Below, one piece after another: positions 54,417 through 64,000 of a stretch of 64,000 nt of DNA. This stretch comes from Marsupella aquatica (taxonomy: Eukaryota; Marchantiophyta): NCBI GenBank assembly GCA_973895155.1, contig OZ316895.1:15562001-15626000 (forward strand), read 5' to 3'. The notes beneath the pieces were generated by a model, which was not told where the DNA came from, ran no database searches, and worked only from the letters and a program-made list of their open reading frames with translations. The position numbers and the translations under genes are program-made. The first letter of the stretch is position 1, and each line of letters starts with the position of its first letter.

Positions 54417-56097
54417 ATGCCAGTATTTGGGAACAGCATGAAGAAGCTCTTATTTGGTGACAGTGCACCATGCATTGATCTGATGTCTTACTATATGATT
54501 GGTACAGATTTTGAAGTTGTTGAAAGCATCACTTGTGTCCACTACTGTCTTGCAAGATGTTTTTGGACGACTAGTTCGAGAAAGGTATGTCATGCTCGCT
54601 TGCCAAACCTAACCAGGTCAAAAGTTAACATTATGCATCCCTGTATAACCAATTGAAACAGTATGCTTCACACTCAACAGATTCCAACCTCTTGTATTTA
54701 GCATTATTAATTAATGGCACAACGATCTTAATGTGGTGATGCAAATCTGCAGTACGTCACATCTCCAAAAGTAGGTGTGGTAGTATTACGAAATGATTTT
54801 GAACAAGCCCTGTTAACAATATGAAACAACTCATAATTAATGATGAATTTGCAAAACTTTGCAGGTTGCCACCCCCTCTTCCACCTCCTCCTAGTAATCC
54901 TTCTTCACTTGTTTCAACCCCGGTTTCAACCTTGATTACAACCCCGGTGTCAACATCTACCAATAGTTTTGATGATGTAGCTGCATTTGCACATGACAGA
55001 ACCAGACCTAAATATGATGATTATTTCCCAAGACCTAAGAGTTTGCTGTTTTTGTAGTCTATTAGAGTCTATACATAAACTCTTCTACATGTCTGAAAAA
55101 GCTTACATTCTTGGTTGAGCTCTTATATGTTCAAGCATAGAGCCATTCCAAGTGAATAACTCTGATTTTGGCATTCCATGCCAGAATCTCCTAAAAATGT
55201 TCAGGATTTTGGCTTTCCTGTATGGATTAAAAAATCCAAGTGGAAGTCAACAATCATTGTTCACCTAGCCTAAATAACTTCCTAACTGTTGCACACTTTG
55301 GACCATGTCTTCGTCCATTTTAGTCTGGTCAACTTAAGTTAGGTTCATGTCTTCCTAGTAGCACGTGTATAAGGAGAACTGATAAGGACACAACTTAAAA
55401 TTGTTTGTTAAAAAACGGGGAACCCTGCTGACTTGGACAACCACGCACCTGGCTGAGATGCTTAAGGAGGGGGAAGGGGGGAAGCCAACTTGAATTGGTG
55501 CAATATATTATGCTATGGATATAGCTCTATCTTTCCAAACACTAAAATCCCTAGCTTAGCTATCAATATAGTGAATCCCTGGTAGTAAAATATTTAAATC
55601 TTAATTGATTTTGAGATGAACTAAAACAGCTCAATTCTAGTCCGTGTCTATTTTGACCAGATTTATTGGTTTATTGCAGAATATTGCAAGATGAAGAGCG
55701 TTTACAATATAGGCCTAAGAAACTTAATTCAGACTCAATGCGTAGGCTCAATCCAGCTTTGTATGATTGTCCAGTACAATGTCGTCATGATACATTACAA
55801 GGTATGCCATCAAACTGCAGTTGTATAAAACAGAGTGTGGACAAGCAATGGTCTCATCAAGATAGACCTATTTCTGCCCCAACTTCACAAAGGGCTCAGC
55901 CTTTATCCATGCCTTTTGTGTCAACAAAGTTCAATTCAAAAAATGCCTTTGATTTTTCAACCAGTACTCAAAGGAGTCTTATGAGGCCAGGTTCGTTGCA
56001 AAATAGAACTAAACAGAGTTATTCTTACAAACAAATCCATTATGGAAATGGTAATGAGGAACAAAGGTTAGAGGCACGGATGAGTGAGATGACCTAA
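54417..56097 (+). CDS. Candidate spliced gene, unknown protein
   Basis: Three segments look coding. 54417-54584 begins MPVFGNSMKKLLFGDSAPC after a TTGTAG acceptor and ends at a perfect AAAG/GTATGT donor. About 54865-55057 is Pro/Thr/Ser-rich and ends with KYDDYFPRPK. 55680-56097 follows a TTATTGCAG acceptor and is basic (LQYRPKKLNSDSMRRLNP), ending at 56097. Phases between the pieces do not match directly, so a microexon (perhaps near 54754) or other sites are needed. An earlier segment, about 54020-54228 (KNAKKRISIRCIHYV), may belong too. The family is not recognised and the gene may be decayed. Confidence 0.35.
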
Positions 56098-56674
56098 ATT
56101 GGACAAACCTGAAAGGCAACCTTAGTTCTTAATGACATGAGTTTTTTGGATATAGACAGTCATTGTTTGTGATTGAAGATTGACCCTGTCACGTAAAGAC
56201 ATAAAACATTTTGCAAATTTGGACTTTTTTTTGGTTTTTTTGTCGTTTAAGTAAGTACAAATAAAAAATGTATAATTTTCTTAGCCAAACAACCTGGTAC
56301 TCTTAGAATTAAACTGTAAATATTAGTTAAAAGTCCACAATTCAAAAGTTTCCTAAAACTTCCCTTATACTACTTGAAAATTAAAAGTTCAGTGGTGCAA
56401 TGATATAATAAATTGCTAAACAAGACTGGTGGTAATTGCGCAAAGCCTCATATGAAGGCTCCATCCTAGTAACTTAAGTAACTACAATCCTCGTAATTAT
56501 ATACTAGGTGGCATTCTCAAAATTCCCGTTCAAGATAAGACGTTTGGCATCAACTCATTCTTGTTTGGACTTTGCTTGCCATTCGTCTATCTTGGCCTCA
56601 CTCCTGCCCGGATCCCCCCTCAGCATTAGCATCTTTCTTGATGACACAACTTTTGTATCCACAACCCATTTGCA

Positions 56675-57330
56675 AGAATAACACTCTCAGCAACAACAAC
56701 GCTTCCCTTAACAGTAAAGCTTCTTCAATAATATCACTTTTTGCAATGACAACACATTCAATAATAACACTCTCAGCAACAACAACATTTCCCTTAACAA
56801 TAATTAAACCTTCTTCAATAATATCACTTTTTGCAATGACACACTTTGGCAACAACCCATTCGTAGACAACATTTTTGTCACAACAATATGTCATTTGGG
56901 CCAGCTCTCTTTTCACCCATAATCACAATACAACACAACATTTGCAACAACCTCACTTGTGTTATGTGTACAATTTTAATTGGACAACACTGTGCAATGA
57001 GCAGGCACAGGGCTATTGAATATAATACTAAAGATTGCATATTGTTTACTCTGTTCAACTGATGATCATGGTCACATTCCTTTTATTGGGTTTATATCTG
57101 CTTTGAATGGGGTTCCCCTAGCAAACACTTTTCCTATGAATCCCTCCAAGCAATATTTCTTACAACTCTAGATCTCCTTTTCTCACAACTACAATATGAC
57201 TACACTTTCCACAACAAAACCTGACTTCAATGAGAGCCAGGCCACAACAGCCCGCGCAACAGTGACAGTTTGGCAATAACAACACAATCGCAATGACAAA
57301 TTTTGCCACAACAACCCAGCGGCAATGACA
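56675..57330. repeat. CAACAA-rich degenerate repeats
   Basis: AACACTCTCAGCAACAACAAC and TTCTTCAATAATATCACTTT recur with a period of about 85 bp in 56675-56850. The motif GCAATGACAA followed by TTTGCCACAACAACCC continues loosely to about 57330. Open frames here reflect the low complexity. Confidence 0.6.
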
Positions 57331-58250
57331 ATTGTGCAAGGCACGGGCACCAGATCGACTGAGAAGATTCCTGAGTACGCACCTAAACCATTATTGTCTC
57401 GTGTCTATAATAAATAATATGTCTTTTGTCCTAAACCAAAGCCTGAATAGGTAAAGACTTGGTCCTTGCCCATCCCCATGGACCGAGAAAAGTCATCAGC
57501 TAGGATGATTGAAAGTCATCATGAGGATGATTCACACTAGAAAGAAAAAGGGAATGGTTGCTTTGTGGAAGGAAGTTCCACTTTCATGAACAACACCCCA
57601 AATAGTTTTTGCAGGCAAGTGTCCTTTTATTACGGACCCCCATCGGAAGCTCCTGTCCCAAATCCCTGGAAACACGTGAAAACCACATCAACCCTATTTT
57701 TCATAAATAAGAACTGTTAGTTATGCAAGAAGAAACAAACATGAACTATTCATTTTTTAGGCAAGGCAAAGTAACACAATCAAATCCCATAATTGTAAAA
57801 ACATAAAAGAAAACTAAAAAACAACATTTCAAATATACAAGAAAGGGGTAAGGAAAATAAACTTGGATGAATTGTGATTGATATATCAGTGTTTTTGTAA
57901 ATTGTTACCATTTTCTATTTAATTGGTAAATTTTTGAAATAGCCATGGGTAGAAGGGTTTTTATATTAAGGAAGTAAATGTTACAGTAGCCAAAAAGTGA
58001 AGTCTCCTGAGGAAAGTAGTTCACAATATTTGACCATTTTTGAAATTGTAAAAAAACAATGCAAATGATCTCAAAGATAACTCAAACTTTCGGAGGTAAT
58101 ATATAGGACATAAGAGAGCATGCTGGAAAAAAATTGTGTTTAATAAACAGAGATATAAACAATGTCCAATTAAACTCACATAGACAAGCCAGCTGCAAAG
58201 TCTACCAAAACCTAGCAGCTTATTGTTGATTGGGGCGCCCGGAAAAACTA
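57331..58250. other. AT-rich intergenic, no gene seen
   Basis: Low-complexity A-rich stretch (57770-57860) and no coding signals. Confidence 0.4.
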
Positions 58251-58299
58251 CTCGAGGAATCATTATTTCTCAAAAGTGAAGTATGTTTCCTTTTTCCCT

Positions 58300-58720
58300 T
58301 TCACATGGGAGGGGGCCTTTCCCCCTGTTTCTGTCTTCACCGTCTTCTTTCGGCAGTGGGTGTCTGTGGTTCTTCAACGGGCTCAGATTTCACCCTCCTT
58401 CGTAGGGCTTAGGCAATTGCTTTTAGGGCCTCCCGATAGGTTTCATTTCGTGACCCTCCTATGCGGTTTACTCCAGAGCTCTAAGAGATTTTTTCAGTTC
58501 TCCGCTCAGTAGGGTGTTAGCCTTCACATACGGCTCCTTTGTTAGTTACTTTTTGGTCTTTGTTTTTTAGTTGGCTTTTGGTTTGAGAACCCTTCACCTT
58601 GGTTTTCTTGGGGCCCTTTCCCCTCTTTTCCACCCTTTCATTGGGTTGCTTTGACATTGAGATCATGTCTCCCCGTTTGGCGTTTTTGGCCCTTGGGCAC
58701 TCTGATATATATATGAAGAC
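58300..58720 (+). mobile_element. Retroposon-like fragment
   Basis: The 3' part (58636-58715, TTGGGTTGCTTTGACATTGAG, then GGCACTCTGATATATATATG) resembles 22370-22470. A shared, directionally conserved end with a TATATA tail fits a LINE or SINE 3' end. The 5' part has the GC-richer look of a LINE body but no domain can be read. Confidence 0.45.
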
Positions 58721-58799
58721 TAGAAATTAATGTTTTTAGAAAGCAATGTTGCGTTGGTCTATCAGAGCATCTTGTCAAACCTGGTGGTCCATGTTGGTC

Positions 58800-60073
58800 C
58801 ATGGGAGTTTCAGTTGCTTCGTTCCTCACCTTTCTTTTCAGCACTGCCGACGAGGTGTGTGATTTCGTGAAATTTAGACGAGGTTTAGGTTTCAGTCGCA
58901 CTGATCGTCCTCTCTACATTCTCCGAGCTTTCTGCAAGATTGTAGCGCCTGCCAGATTGTTCAGCTTCTCCCTCGACTTTGGGCCTCGACGAGCTGGGAG
59001 CAAGTTGCAGCCGAGAGGAAGCAACAAGATTCGGCAAGCTCGTCTGACCTCCCTCACAACAGTAAGTTCCAGATACGAGTCTGCTGCCTTCTCGTCCCCC
59101 TCAATTCTGGCAAAGTTTCATTGCACTTAGAGTGATTGCTGTTTCTTGGGCGGTGTTAGATTGAGAGGCTGCTTTGTATGTTGATTTCCCTGGTGCTCCT
59201 GTGAAAATCCGTCTCCTCGAATGAACTTTTCTTTGTTTTTCAACCTTCTGTTTTCATTTCCTCCCGTGATACCTCTGGATGAATGGGTATTTAATATGGT
59301 GGCTCATCAGCAAGGATTTTAGCAAGGAGTCCAGGTCTCGAGTACCACGAGGCACAATGCAAGGAACTGGACCACCAAGGAGATGGAAGGGGAAGATAAT
59401 GAGAGCTTAGTGGTAGGACGAGTTTAGCCAATGGGATTATGAGAGAGGGAAGTGAAGAGGTTCTTTTGTTACAGCTAAGCTTTGCTCCATCTATCGTCGG
59501 AAACATCTCTGGTTGTGCTCTTGGTGCGAACATCTGTGGTCTGTTTTGGTTTGGTGAGAGTGTCCCCCTCTGCTGTTCTTTCAGAGGAGGATTGTCCCGT
59601 CGATGTTGCCTAAGAAACTGTTTCCTGCATTTTCCTCTTAACGATTGGAGTCTGCAGTGTAGTACTGATTGCTTGGCTTCCTTGGTTTGGTTAAAATTTG
59701 TTTTTTGTTGGTTCTCGCCGTGGGCATTAAGGGCGAAAGAAAGCTAATAACATTTGCTCTGGTTATTCCCGAGCGTAGCGCGGGCTGTGCCTTCAATAAA
59801 TCCGCTGTCTCACCTTATTACGTCATGTATTAGTCCTGGTGGTATTGGTCCTCTGAACCCTGATAATTGGCAAATGAGTTCAGGTGAATTCGACTTGCGA
59901 GAGAACTCAGGCGTTACGGTTCGGATCACTGTCGTTTGTATCGTCCACGCAGTAGTCGCATCTTCGGGAAATCTCTCGTACCCCTACCGTGGTCGTTGTC
60001 GGGGAGTTTTTCTATTCCACTTCGTCTCCGAATCGTGTTTTGCGCTTCGCCGCGGTACTACTCATCCGGCAAG
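58800..60073 (+). promoter_or_regulatory. Promoter/leader of the microprotein gene
   Basis: GC-richer than its surroundings. A CAACA/GTAAGT donor (about 59060) suggests a 5'-UTR intron ending shortly before the ATG at 60074, but the acceptor was not resolved. Several ORFs here lack any motif. Confidence 0.35.
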
Positions 60074-60432
60074 ATGATCTATGATGTGAACTCCGGCCTG
60101 TTCCGTTCCTTCTTGAGCCAGAAGGGCGGCGCTGCAGACAAGAGGTGAGTGAAGTCTCCTTTTCGTCTGTTGTTCCTTTCATTCTTCTCGCACTGCTTCC
60201 AACTTATTATCCCTTCTTTCGGTTGTTTGTTTTTCCTCTCTTTTGTCCGTTCTTGCGTTTGGGGTTGTGCATGTTCCGATGTTCATAGTTTTGGGGGTTT
60301 TGGTAGACTACTGTTGAAATCTTACTTACCAAACGACTTCTTTGTCGAATGGCTTTCAGGAAGCAAGAGGAGCACAAGCCCAATATGCAAAAACCTAAAT
60401 CAAACGAGAACAAGCCTGTTATGAATGAGTGA
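60074..60432 (+). CDS. Conserved plant microprotein, 47 residues, two exons
   Basis: Exon 1 (60074-60144) encodes MIYDVNSGLFRSFLSQKGG, then AADKR. Exon 2 (60360-60432) encodes KQEEHKP, PNMQKPKSNENKP and VMNE. The intron has a GTGAGT donor and a TTTCAG acceptor, and splits an Arg codon (AG/G). I recognise this as a short protein conserved over land plants (MIYDVNSPLFRSFLSQKGG-type) whose role is unknown. The N-terminal half is hydrophobic-amphipathic and strictly conserved. The C-terminal half is Lys/Glu/Pro-rich. No signal peptide or membrane segment. It would be missed by size-filtered gene finders. Confidence 0.88.
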
Positions 60433-61429
60433 CCCGAAGATGATTGATGATCACAATTTGGTCACTTCTGAGTGCACTTTACGGAATATGGGATGATATC
60501 CGGGTAGAGCAGATTTGGTAGCGGAATTATGATTCGTCCTAGTCATGTGGTTGTTTTCAAGCAATGAATAAGACCTTAATTTTTGGGCTCACATGCTGGA
60601 AAAACCTGCGGAGGTTACCCAGACTTCTTCTGGATTTTGACGCTTGAGACTCGAAAACCTCGATGGTCATATTTGTATCTACACTGACCTGTTGGAATAT
60701 ACAGCCTCTCAGTTCATAATACACTGGATTTGCCTCGTGCCAGAATTCTTTATCGACGACCTTGGTCTCACTGGTAATGCTCGTCTCTCCTAATTCAGGG
60801 CTTATCTTTTTCACAGGTTTAGGGTTTAGCGTACGGTGGTCGGCACAAACCGCTCTTTGGAGGTTGAGTGCCTATGTTCAATTGCCTTAATTAATGTACT
60901 TAGAGCATCCGGATAGTTGGAATGATTTTAGGACCTTCCGCTTGAATCACCATCCACCACTGTCAAGCAGAGGAAAAATTTCAGTTCTTTTGGCTTCAAT
61001 TGTTTTACTGCAATGCCATACTTCACTTCAGCCGTCAGTTCTGTGCAAATTGAGGACGAACACAGCTTTACTAGTAGCAGGAAACCATATACACCAGGCA
61101 GACATGACACAGAAGGGTGTCACTCGTCATAGGAGATGCACACAGGTTCACATTGGTTACTTCTAAAGTTTACTAACAAGATGTTTGGTCTTGATTTGTG
61201 TGCAAACCTACTACGAGTACTTAACTACTGGCAGCAGACCATATACAGTAGTGTTAATTTGACAAGCACGGAACCATTCTTAGCATGAACTAGACGGATT
61301 ACTCGCTCAAGGTTAACTAGCCTGATTACTTGTTCCCTGGACGAAAATAGAGATAAACCTTGCAAAAGAATCTAAGTATGTTTCTCCTTCATGTTTGCCC
61401 CATTCGTCCTTTTGGTATGCTTCTTACCG
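60433..61429. other. 3' flank of the microprotein gene, no gene seen
   Basis: A minus-strand ORF (60557-60814) and a plus-strand ORF (60894-61166) have no motif or splice support. Confidence 0.4.
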
Positions 61430-62060
61430 TTCTATCCTTATTAGTTTTAATAGTCTAGAGGCTTCACTATAGAAGTTTAGACCCCAACCAGTTCTATCCT
61501 TATTAGTTTTGTCTTATTTAGAAGTCTAGACCCCAACCAGTTATATCCTTATCTAGAAGTCTAGACCCCAACCAGTTATATCCTTAATAGTTTTGTTTTA
61601 CTTAGAGGTATAGTATAGAGGCTTCATTCTAGAAGTCTTATCTAGAAGTCTAGACCCCAACCAGTTATATCCTTGTTAGTTTTGTTTTACTTAGAATTAT
61701 AGTCTAGAGGGCCACAACCCTAGCTGCTGTTTGTGATTAGTTATATGGATATGAACATGGCAGGAACTGTTATCTAGGCATATAGTCTAGAGGCTTCACT
61801 CCAGAAAGCTAGATCTTAACTCTAGTTTCTGGCTTCATTCTAGAAGTCTAGACTTCAACTCTAATTTTTCTATTCGTGATTAGTAATGTATTCACTCTAG
61901 AAGTCTAGATCTCAACTCTAGTTTGTGTTCCTGATTAGTTATGTAGATGTGAACATTGTGTGGTATAGTCTAGAGGTCTCACTCTCGAAGTCTAGACTCC
62001 AACTCTAGTTTCTGTTCGTGATTAATTATATAGATATGAACATTGCAGGAGCCGCAGGTG
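61430..62060. repeat. Degenerate TCTAGA array
   Basis: About ten copies of AGTCTAGAGGCTTCACT-TAGAAGTCTAGACCCCAAC and parts of it, spaced 40-90 bp and broken by indels. TCTAGA is itself palindromic, and CTAGAAGTCTAG gives small inverted repeats. No coding region. Confidence 0.8.
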
Positions 62061-64000
62061 AATAGAAAAAAATTGAAAATCTTCTTAGTGCTAGTATGAA
62101 CAGTGCAAGAAGGGAGAGTGGGATGCACTGAAAAATGAAAACCTTTGAAAACACACGTAAGAGGTTCCTTTATTTGACATTTACTCATTGTCTAATCTTT
62201 GGGCAACTGGAGAATGCAAACCTTTGAAATGCACGTTAAAGCAACCACTGTATTTAGTTCACTTGTTGACAAGGTTGTACTTATGGCCATGTGGTTGTTG
62301 GTGGGGCAATATCTGTGCATGGCACAGAAATATTGAGGTGAGGATTGTTGTTGTGACCATGTGATTGTTAGTTAACAATACTCAGACCTGTGTTGCACAG
62401 AAATTTCAAGGTGAGACAAAGAATTGCAAGTGAGACAAGTGTTATTGTTCCTATTGTGTAATCATCTTATTGTGAAATCATGTTTGTCGATCCAAAAGTA
62501 GTTCCTATTGTGTACTCATGTTTGTGGGTCCAAAAGTCTTGTCATCTTGGTTGGTGGCTTTTACAAAAATGTTATCATTATGTTCAATATTGTTGTTATG
62601 GAAATGTTCTTGTTGTGAGGACCAGGCACATGGACATGAGATAGGTGACCAAGACTGCAGAGTCCAAGCATGAATGCCCAACTGGAGGGATATTTTTATA
62701 TTATCTCGTTCATTTTGTTTTGTTTATTTCCCTTTCTATCATGGGCAGGAGTGGGCAGGCACATGGCATCTCTGGGCAGGCAGGTGAGGTAGGAGGGGTG
62801 TTTGGGTGGGTTGGCTATGCAAAAAACTCATTTTTATGAATGGTTGGGATTTGATCCTTTTTCCCCTATTTTGTAAGCAGTTGGTCCCCCATTTTGGCAT
62901 TGTTTCTTATAGTGTTTGATATACAGAATTGAGTGTCATTAATAAGGCACATCTAATTAATAAGTGCACACATTGTAGCACCTTTGTGTCATAGCACTTG
63001 AGTGTACTTTTCATTGGATTGTGTCATAGAACTTGATTGTACTTTTCATTAGTCATTCACTTTTCTTTGCATGTGCTCTACTTATATTACTTTATCCACT
63101 CACACTTAATATGTATTCTATTTCTATACTCTTATTTTATCTACTTATATATCACTACAAGACAAATTAGTTTGTGGACCCCTTGGCTTGTGGACCCCTT
63201 GGCTAATTGACAGCATGGTTATCACAAATAGTTGTCAAAATCAGGTCTTTTCGCTACATGCTACCAAATTCTCAAACTACGAGAGTCAGAATTCAATCCG
63301 TGGCAAGTCCATTTGCAATTAGATAAATGTCTGATAAAATGAATTGTATCAGTTCGTTGAGTTCAAGTTCGAACCATGGCTAGCAATGTACCTTAATTGC
63401 AAAGGGCCGGAATTCTTACACCAAGTGCCAATTACCCTTCAACAAGGAAGTTATCAAGTTAGTTATTATTTGTTATATGAAAAATATTTTTTAAATCTTT
63501 GAATTTAAGTTTTAATATTGGAAATGTAACTAAAACGGTTACATAGTGACAGTTTTAATCGTCTTGTTCTTTGCATTTCTAATTTTTTATTTTTCTTTTT
63601 ACGGTATGGTGTCCCAAAATTTATACCCAAATTGACACAAATATGAATGAAAACTATAAATTTGATTCACAAAACTGATGAGTCTTGTTTGTTGCGGTTG
63701 TTGTTGATGTGACACACTCTGGTGCCCGGGATTTTGGAAGGGACCTCTCATGGGGTCTGTAAATATGAAGCATGTTCCAAGATGAGCATGCTATAATTCA
63801 AACTTGGAAAGTTCAATTTTCTTGCCTTTCACTCAATCCCAAATTGTTTTGATTTGCTGAGCTGATTAAAATAGAGAATACTTTTAACCCAGGTTTCTGC
63901 TGGGTATTAAGACAAAGAAAAAGTGTGACATCTTGGGACAAAATTTGCCACTAACCTTCCTTCTTGCGAGATCTGATGGTCATCCTGAAATTACGATAGA
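62061..64000. other. AT-rich intergenic with short duplications
   Basis: A 72-bp diverged duplication (CCATGTGGTTGTT near 62289 and CCATGTGATTGTT near 62361), a ~45-bp duplication near 62985-63050 (GTGTCATAG-ACTTGA-TGTACTTTTCATT) and a short repeat of TTGTGGACCCCTTGGC at 63170-63205. At about 63727-63765 the string GATTTTGGAAGGGACCTCTCATGGGG matches one near 28891. No gene was recognised. Confidence 0.5.

Noticed and set aside
56598-56882. Opposed ORFs over the CAACAA-rich stretch
   Set aside because: Low-complexity tandem repeats keep both strands open; no protein features.
63355-63400. tRNA B-box-like string GTTCGAACC
   Set aside because: No A box or cloverleaf around it; one short match in AT-rich DNA is not enough for a tRNA or SINE call.

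Overview
The window looks like nuclear DNA of a land plant. Support comes from a full-size (PDR-type) ABCG transporter gene with 17 phase-consistent exons, two genes of the plant DUF674 family, a single-exon plant-type F-box gene, a 47-residue conserved plant microprotein split by one intron, GT-AG introns of about 80-850 bp, a tRNA-derived SINE and CT/GA microsatellites in leaders. The DUF7869-type gene at the left and the unusual ABCG domain set make a seed-free plant (bryophyte or lycophyte) my best guess; this is inference, not proof.

Layout. 1-500: 3' end of a gene with a RING-H2-like finger. 974-3518 (minus): a decayed hAT transposase with BED finger, DUF659-like domain and hATC dimerisation domain. 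3.6-14.4 kb: a compact multi-gene block that I consider the most unusual part of the window. It has a DUF7869-type protein (plus), an N-4/N-6 DNA-methylase-like protein (minus, convergent) and a third unrecognised Cys/His-rich gene (minus, tandem with the methylase). Their introns, leaders and intergenic gaps carry 19 copies of a 14-bp palindrome, CGATAAATTTATCG or a close variant. I saw none in the other ~54 kb. The block is bracketed by an imperfect inverted repeat of about 25 bp (3651-3675 and 14276-14300). All three genes carry frameshifts or stops, so this copy looks old or the assembly has indels.

14.4-23.1 kb is repeat-rich and gene-poor: triplicated repeats, a CCCGGGCC/CTCC minisatellite with strand-switching GC skew, a tandem duplication, a SINE, and arrays of degenerate repeats. 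23.5-24.7 kb holds an intact F-box gene. 24.7-35.3 kb is intergenic: a three-copy dispersed repeat with coding look, an LTR-like stretch, 44-bp and 63-bp tandem repeats, and two inverted-repeat (MITE-like) elements.

35.6-46.4 kb: the ABCG gene. Its open frame is preserved across all 17 exons (about 1,694 residues), yet nearly every ATP-binding motif is substituted except Walker A of the second nucleotide-binding domain, and a PDZ-like segment sits between NBD1 and TMD1. 48.7-53.1 kb: two divergent DUF674 genes, each only one domain long; in the right-hand one a (TC)n tract sits exactly where the other has its splice donor. 54.4-56.1 kb: a weak candidate spliced gene. 60.07-60.43 kb: a two-exon microprotein gene. 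The rest, to 64 kb, is AT-rich intergenic sequence with TCTAGA-rich degenerate repeats and short duplications. No rRNA, tRNA or CRISPR was seen.
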